Positions 60,008 through 64,000 of a stretch of DNA of 64,000 nt are shown here, piece after piece. Below the pieces are notes generated by a model. It was not told the DNA's origin, searched no databases, and saw only the letters and a program-made list of their open reading frames with translations. Origin of the DNA: Gigaspora margarita (taxonomy: Eukaryota > Glomeromycota > Glomeromycetes > Diversisporales > Gigasporaceae). A program made the translations under genes and the position numbers. The stretch spans positions 542,836 through 606,835 of the forward strand of contig WTPW01000086.1 in assembly GCA_009809945.1 (NCBI GenBank), given 5' to 3'. Position 1 is the first letter of the stretch. Each line of letters begins with the position of its first letter.

Positions 60008-60193
60008 CAGTTGACCCTCTCAGAACTGATCCTGTCAAAACCGATAAACTGTCAAATCTGATAAAAAATTAATCCACCAAGTCTGTTCCTGTTATATAAA
60101 TCTAATAGTTTGTAATATTTTCAAATCTGGTAACCTCTCAAAACTGATGCAAAGCCTGTCCACCATGCATACAGATTTTGAGAAAGTCAACTG
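60008..60193. mobile_element. Pogo-type MITE
   Basis: Ends CAGTTGACCCTCTCAGAACT and, inverted, CAGTTGACTTTCTCAAAATC, flanked by TA (60006-60007, 60194-60195). CAGTTGAC is a common pogo/Tigger start. The interior holds repeated AAAACCGAT/AAATCTGRTAA blocks. It is 186 bases long and non-coding. Confidence 0.75.
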
Positions 60194-60195
60194 TA

Positions 60196-61675
60196 TATAT
60201 TTTTAATCAAATTAATTAATTATTAAAGCTTGAACAAAGTTTAAACAATCTTGAATATTTGGATATTTTAGATATAGACAAGGTCAAAAAAGCTTTGAAC
60301 AGTCAAAATATATAAAACTATCTTAAAGTATTTAGAATTAAAACTCTACTAAACAACTTATTTATATACTTACATTGCTATACTATATTTTCTAATATTT
60401 TCTTATTACCTAATTATTTACAGCCTTCTAATTTATTTCTAATATACTTGCCAAAACCTTTTACTTTTGAACTAAATTATTTATTCTCTATATTGAAATT
60501 ATTACAACTCTAATATTTACTTATTTATAATTCATATAAATAATTGCAACACTCTCTCTTCTCTAAAATTTAATCATTTCAGCTGATTTGATTTTTGGGC
60601 CTTTTTTCGATAAACTGTTACACAAAAATTTGCTCCTAAGTGATGTTGACAACAAAGCACTTGTTACAACAAACAAAAGAGCTTTTTTGACGTCTAGACA
60701 TTAAAAAGCCAATAAAACTCAATAAAAAAGCTATGCTAAGCTGTAGAAAGAAGCACTTTTACCGTTTGTTGAAATACTTGGGTGTTTTAGGATGTGTTGG
60801 GCATTGTTTGATGGGTTGGTAACTATCAAGGATAAATTCGGAAGCTAATTTTCAAAAAAAAAAGGCCTTTTTAACCTACTTTGGGCTTATAATTAAATAC
60901 ATGCATTTCATAATTTTCTATGTACTTAATTATAAACGCAAAGCTGGTTAAAAAGGCTGTTTTTGCGCTCTATAATAAATTTTCGTGTAAAATTTCTTTG
61001 ATAATCCTCGATCATGATTAGTCGATTTTGGTGTCAAAACAAATTGGCCGATATGTTTTTATTTACACTTAGTATGCTAATTATTTATGTTTAAAAATTA
61101 ATATAAGTTATTTTTTAATATTCTAACAGAATTGTAGCTTAGACTAAAAGCAACAAATCTGCAAGACAGATTTTTTAAAAGTCATTTTTGTATGTTATAA
61201 GCATTTTTATATTATATATAAAAAGTGATATTTCTAACTGTCCGGTACTGTACAATTTAAAGTTATGAGCAAAACATCACCTTAACAACCAAAATATATA
61301 TATGTATATAGTATTTACGATTTGTTAATTTGTATCAAAATTATTTTGATTTCTACTATAAATTACTATTGTTATTAATTATTAGCTAACATCTTTGATT
61401 TGTAGGTCAACAGCATAGTAGTATTGAATTCAGGTCTTAGATAAAAGGCTGTAAGTTCAAGTTCTATTGGTAACAAAAATAAAAAAATCAACAAACTTAG
61501 CTCTAAAACTTTAAATGAAAATGAATAACAAGAATTTTATCTGGCATAACAATATAACAAATAGACGAGTATCTTAATAGGTGCAAGTAATAAAAAAAAA
61601 ACCTTCAAACATAATGCTATAGCTAAAAAGATCTTAAGAAATCATGATCTAGCTATATAGTTGTAGAATTAATGC
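60196..61675. other. Non-coding
   Basis: AT-rich without a gene. A foldback lies near 60860-60970: CTTTTTAACCTACTTTGGGC with TTATAATTAAATACATGCAT is inverted just after. A fragment of the ~125-base repeat is at 61325-61380. Confidence 0.45.
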
Positions 61676-61788
61676 TGTATTTTCGCGAAATAACGCACAG
61701 GGTGAAGGTACAAATTTCGGCTTAAATTAGCCTTAATTCGGGCCGAACCTCGAAATTACGCCTATGGTCGTTATTTCGCGAAAATACA
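61676..61788. mobile_element. Palindromic MITE with TGTATTTTCGCGAAATAACG ends
   Basis: A perfect 20-base inverted repeat, 113 bases in all, with a partly palindromic interior (AAATTTCGG...CCGAA). Related sequence (GCGAAATAACGCATAAGGGC) lies at about 26482 and 6028. Confidence 0.75.
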
Positions 61789-61800
61789 TATAAATATCTA

Positions 61801-62197
61801 TTACAAATCGAATAAAGCTATATTAACAACTAGAATAATCAAAGTAAATAAGCCTGCACCTCTAGTTTTATAGCAATATTTAGTTTCTTCGTTCATTGCC
61901 GCTCCTGTAGTTAAATTCCAACAGTATATCTCCATCTTCGCAAATTTTTGATAAAATTCAAACGCCTTACATATGTCAGTGTCGATCTCGATTCCATTTT
62001 GATAATAAAATCCCAAGACAAAAACTTGCAAGATAACAATCATTATCCGCTGCTTTCTGATAATGCTCGAATGCTTTGTGTTTATCCTTCTCAACCCCGA
62101 TTCCATTTCGATAACAAATTCCAAGGTTAAATATTGCTATATCATAGCCCTTGAATGCTACTTTCCGATAGTGTTCGAATTCTTTATATTTATCTTT
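61801..62197 (-). pseudogene. Frameshifted 3' part of the Sel1-repeat gene
   Basis: After the ORF stop at 62198, Sel1-type sequence continues in other frames: YDIAIFNLGICYRNGIGVEKD and KAFEHYQKAAD are recoverable at about 62020-62150, and FYYQNGIEIDTDICKAFEFYQK at about 61935-62010. The shift matches a ~10-base deletion next to GCACGTTTATG (62232) compared with sister repeats. The last ~30 residues include a hydrophobic end (GLFTLIILVVNIALF). Confidence 0.6.
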
Positions 62198-64000
62198 CTA
62201 CACCGATTCCATTTTTATAACAATTGCCAATGCACGTTTATGTCCCATATCGGCTGCTTCCTTATAATATTCGAATGCCTTACATTCGTCCTTTTTAACT
62301 CCGATTCCATTTTGATAACAATAGCCGAGATTGAATATTCCTAGGTCATAACCCATATTAGCTGCTTTCTGATAATGTTCGAATGCTTTATGTTCATTTT
62401 TTTCGGTCCCGATTCCATTTTGATAACAAATTCCAAGATTAACTGTTGCTAGAACATAACCTTTATCGTCTGCTTTCTTATAATTTTCGAATGCTTTATG
62501 CTCATCCTTCTCAATCCCGATTCCATTTTGATAACAAGTTCCAAGATTATATATTGCTATATGATCACCCATGAACGCTGCTTTTTGATAGTGTTCGAAT
62601 GCTTTATATTCATCTTTTTCGACCCCGATTCCATTTTCATAACAATTGCCAATATCAAATATTGCACGTTTATGACCCATTTCGGCTGCTTTCTTAAAAT
62701 ATTCAAATGCCTTAAATTCGTCTTTTTCAACTCCGATTCCATTTTGATAACAATAGCCAAGATTGAATATTCCTAGGTCATAACCCATATTAGCTGCTTT
62801 CTGATAATGTTCGAATGCTTTACGTTCGTTCTTTTTGACCCCGATTCCGTATTGATATTTATATCCAAGATTATCTGCTTCAACATCATAACCCATTTCG
62901 ACTGCTTTCTGATAATTTTCGGATGCTTTACACTCATCCTTCTCAACCCCAATTCCATATTGATAACAAGTTCCAAGCTTATATATTGCTATATCATAAC
63001 CATTGTCGGCTGCCTTCTGATAGTATTCGAATGCTTTCTGTTCATCCTTCTCAACACCGATTCCATTTTCATAACAATTGCCAATATTAAATATTGCACA
63101 TTTATGACCCATTTCGGCTGCTTTCTTATAATATTTGAATGCCTTATCTTCGTCCTTTTTAACTCCGATTCCATTTTGATAACAATAGCCGAGATTGAAT
63201 ATTCCTAGGTCATTACCCATATTAGCTTCTTTCTGATAATGTTCGAGTGCTTTACGTTCGTTCTTTTTGACCTCAATTTCGTATTGGTAATTATATCGGA
63301 GATTGTCTACTTTAACCTCATATCCCATTTCGACTGCTTTCTGATAATTTTCGGATGCTTTACACTCATCCTTCTCAACCCCGATTCCATATTGATAACA
63401 AGTTCCAAGATTATATATTGCTATATCATAACCATTGTCGGCTGCATTCTGATAGCGTTCGAATGCTTTCTGTTCATCCTTCTCAACCCCGATACTGTCT
63501 TTATAACAATTGCCAAGATTAAATATTGCACGTTTATGACCCATCTCGGCTGCTTTCTTATAATATTTGAATGCCTTATATTCGTCCTTTTCAACCCCGA
63601 TACCATTTTGATAACAACAACCAAGATTGAATATTCCTAAGTCATAACCCATATTAGCTGCTTTCTGATAATGTTCAAATGCTTTACATTCGTTCTTTTT
63701 GACCCCGATTCCGTATTGATAATTATACCCAAGATTATCTGCTTTAACATCATATCCAATTTCGGCTGCTTTCTGATAATTTTCGAATCCTTCACACTCA
63801 TCCTTCTCAACCCCGATTCCATTTTGATAATAAGTTCCAAGATGATATATTGCTATGTCATAACCCTTGCCGGCTGCTTTCTGATAGTGTTCGAATGCTT
63901 TCTGTTTATCCTTCTCAGCACCGATTCCATTTTCATAACAATTGCCAAGATTAAATATTGCATGTTTATGACCTGCCTCGGCTGTTTTCTTATAATATTC
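62198..64000 (-). CDS. Sel1-repeat protein, partial (5' end outside the window)
   Basis: The frame is open from the window edge at 64000 to a stop at 62198, about 600 residues, all Sel1-like repeats of 36 residues (pattern A--LG-CYQNGIGVEKDE--AFEYYQKAA--G). The repeats form a four-type cycle by their starts: GYDLGIFN, GHKRAIFN, YDIAIYNL, GYDVKADN. The cycle is 144 residues or 432 bases and recurs about four times with high DNA similarity. Sel1 repeats fold as alpha-helical hairpins and serve as scaffolds, in the ER-associated degradation adaptor Sel1 and, in Glomeromycotina, often fused behind TKL kinases. Whether a kinase precedes it cannot be seen. The ORF ends in a frameshift (GHKRALAIVIKMESV), so the true C terminus is lost or altered. 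Confidence 0.8.
   Translation of the reverse strand, partial: EYYKKTAEAGHKHAIFNLGNCYENGIGAEKDKQKAFEHYQKAAGKGYDIAIYHLGTYYQNGIGVEKDECEGFENYQKAAEIGYDVKADNLGYNYQYGIGVKKNECKAFEHYQKAANMGYDLGIFNLGCCYQNGIGVEKDEYKAFKYYKKAAEMGHKRAIFNLGNCYKDSIGVEKDEQKAFERYQNAADNGYDIAIYNLGTCYQYGIGVEKDECKASENYQKAVEMGYEVKVDNLRYNYQYEIEVKKNERKALEHYQKEANMGNDLGIFNLGYCYQNGIGVKKDEDKAFKYYKKAAEMGHKCAIFNIGNCYENGIGVEKDEQKAFEYYQKAADNGYDIAIYKLGTCYQYGIGVEKDECKASENYQKAVEMGYDVEADNLGYKYQYGIGVKKNERKAFEHYQKAANMGYDLGIFNLGYCYQNGIGVEKDEFKAFEYFKKAAEMGHKRAIFDIGNCYENGIGVEKDEYKAFEHYQKAAFMGDHIAIYNLGTCYQNGIGIEKDEHKAFENYKKADDKGYVLATVNLGICYQNGIGTEKNEHKAFEHYQKAANMGYDLGIFNLGYCYQNGIGVKKDECKAFEYYKEAADMGHKRALAIVIKMESV

Noticed and set aside
62063..63640. 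Plus-strand ORFs opposite the Sel1 gene
   Set aside because: Shadows of the 108-base Sel1 repeats. The minus strand gives the recognisable protein.

Overview
The window looks like AT-rich nuclear DNA of an arbuscular mycorrhizal fungus (Glomeromycotina, Rhizophagus-like). This is judged by eye from four things: TKL-type kinase genes with short GT-AG introns and an AYIEPQ-type motif in place of APE, kinase fused to ribonuclease-inhibitor-type leucine-rich repeats (LRRs), Sel1-repeat, F-box/LRR and Kelch relatives, and a very dense load of DNA transposons. No database search was run. No tRNA, rRNA, CRISPR array or bacterial-style operon was seen.

Layout. 1-6310 and about 20727-26735 are two copies of a ~6 kb segmental duplication. 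Each carries the 3' end of a Kelch gene, a terminal-inverted-repeat (TIR) element, and a kinase-LRR gene. Copy A (2807-5526) is decaying: a splice donor is lost, DFG has become DLG, and there is an in-frame stop. Copy B (23295-25946) has an intact kinase part, but its LRR array contains a 371-base assembly gap. A broken F-box/LRR gene lies on the minus strand (6880-8783), with a solo LTR 46 bases upstream of its start codon (8830-10064). A broken Kelch gene with a signal peptide (19517-21250) leads into copy B. A minus-strand Sel1-repeat gene runs off the right edge (62198-64000).

Most of the rest is transposons. The main discovery candidate is a pair of diverged elements, 11818-18173 and 51104-59303. 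Both are flanked by TTAA, begin and end with a TIR of the form TTCRTGATYCRC, and carry a multi-exon gene. In order, that gene shows a W-rich N-terminal region, a domain with a DPNSVW...LFGLD signature, a Cys/His cluster, a DDE-like core (VDYKM, SDNGPHYH, LEVGEAKT) and a C-terminal DRYTA domain. I could not place it in a named superfamily. Copy 1 was broken by a 1.4 kb element with an 8-bp target-site duplication (TSD). Copy 2 was broken by a 2.5 kb hAT-like element (8-bp TSD) and by a 1.1 kb solo LTR (4-bp TSD). In all three cases, mentally removing the insert plus one TSD gives a reading frame that aligns without gaps to the other copy, which supports both the insertions and the gene model.

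Other elements include a 6.8 kb Tigger/pogo-like transposon with a broken transposase (41093-47889), four Tourist-like MITEs with TWA duplications, two more hAT-like elements, mariner/pogo-type MITEs, and a 5.1 kb element with ~300-bp inverted ends that encloses Sel1-gene fragments expanded into a large minisatellite (34564-39690). Stretches with no gene are listed as such.
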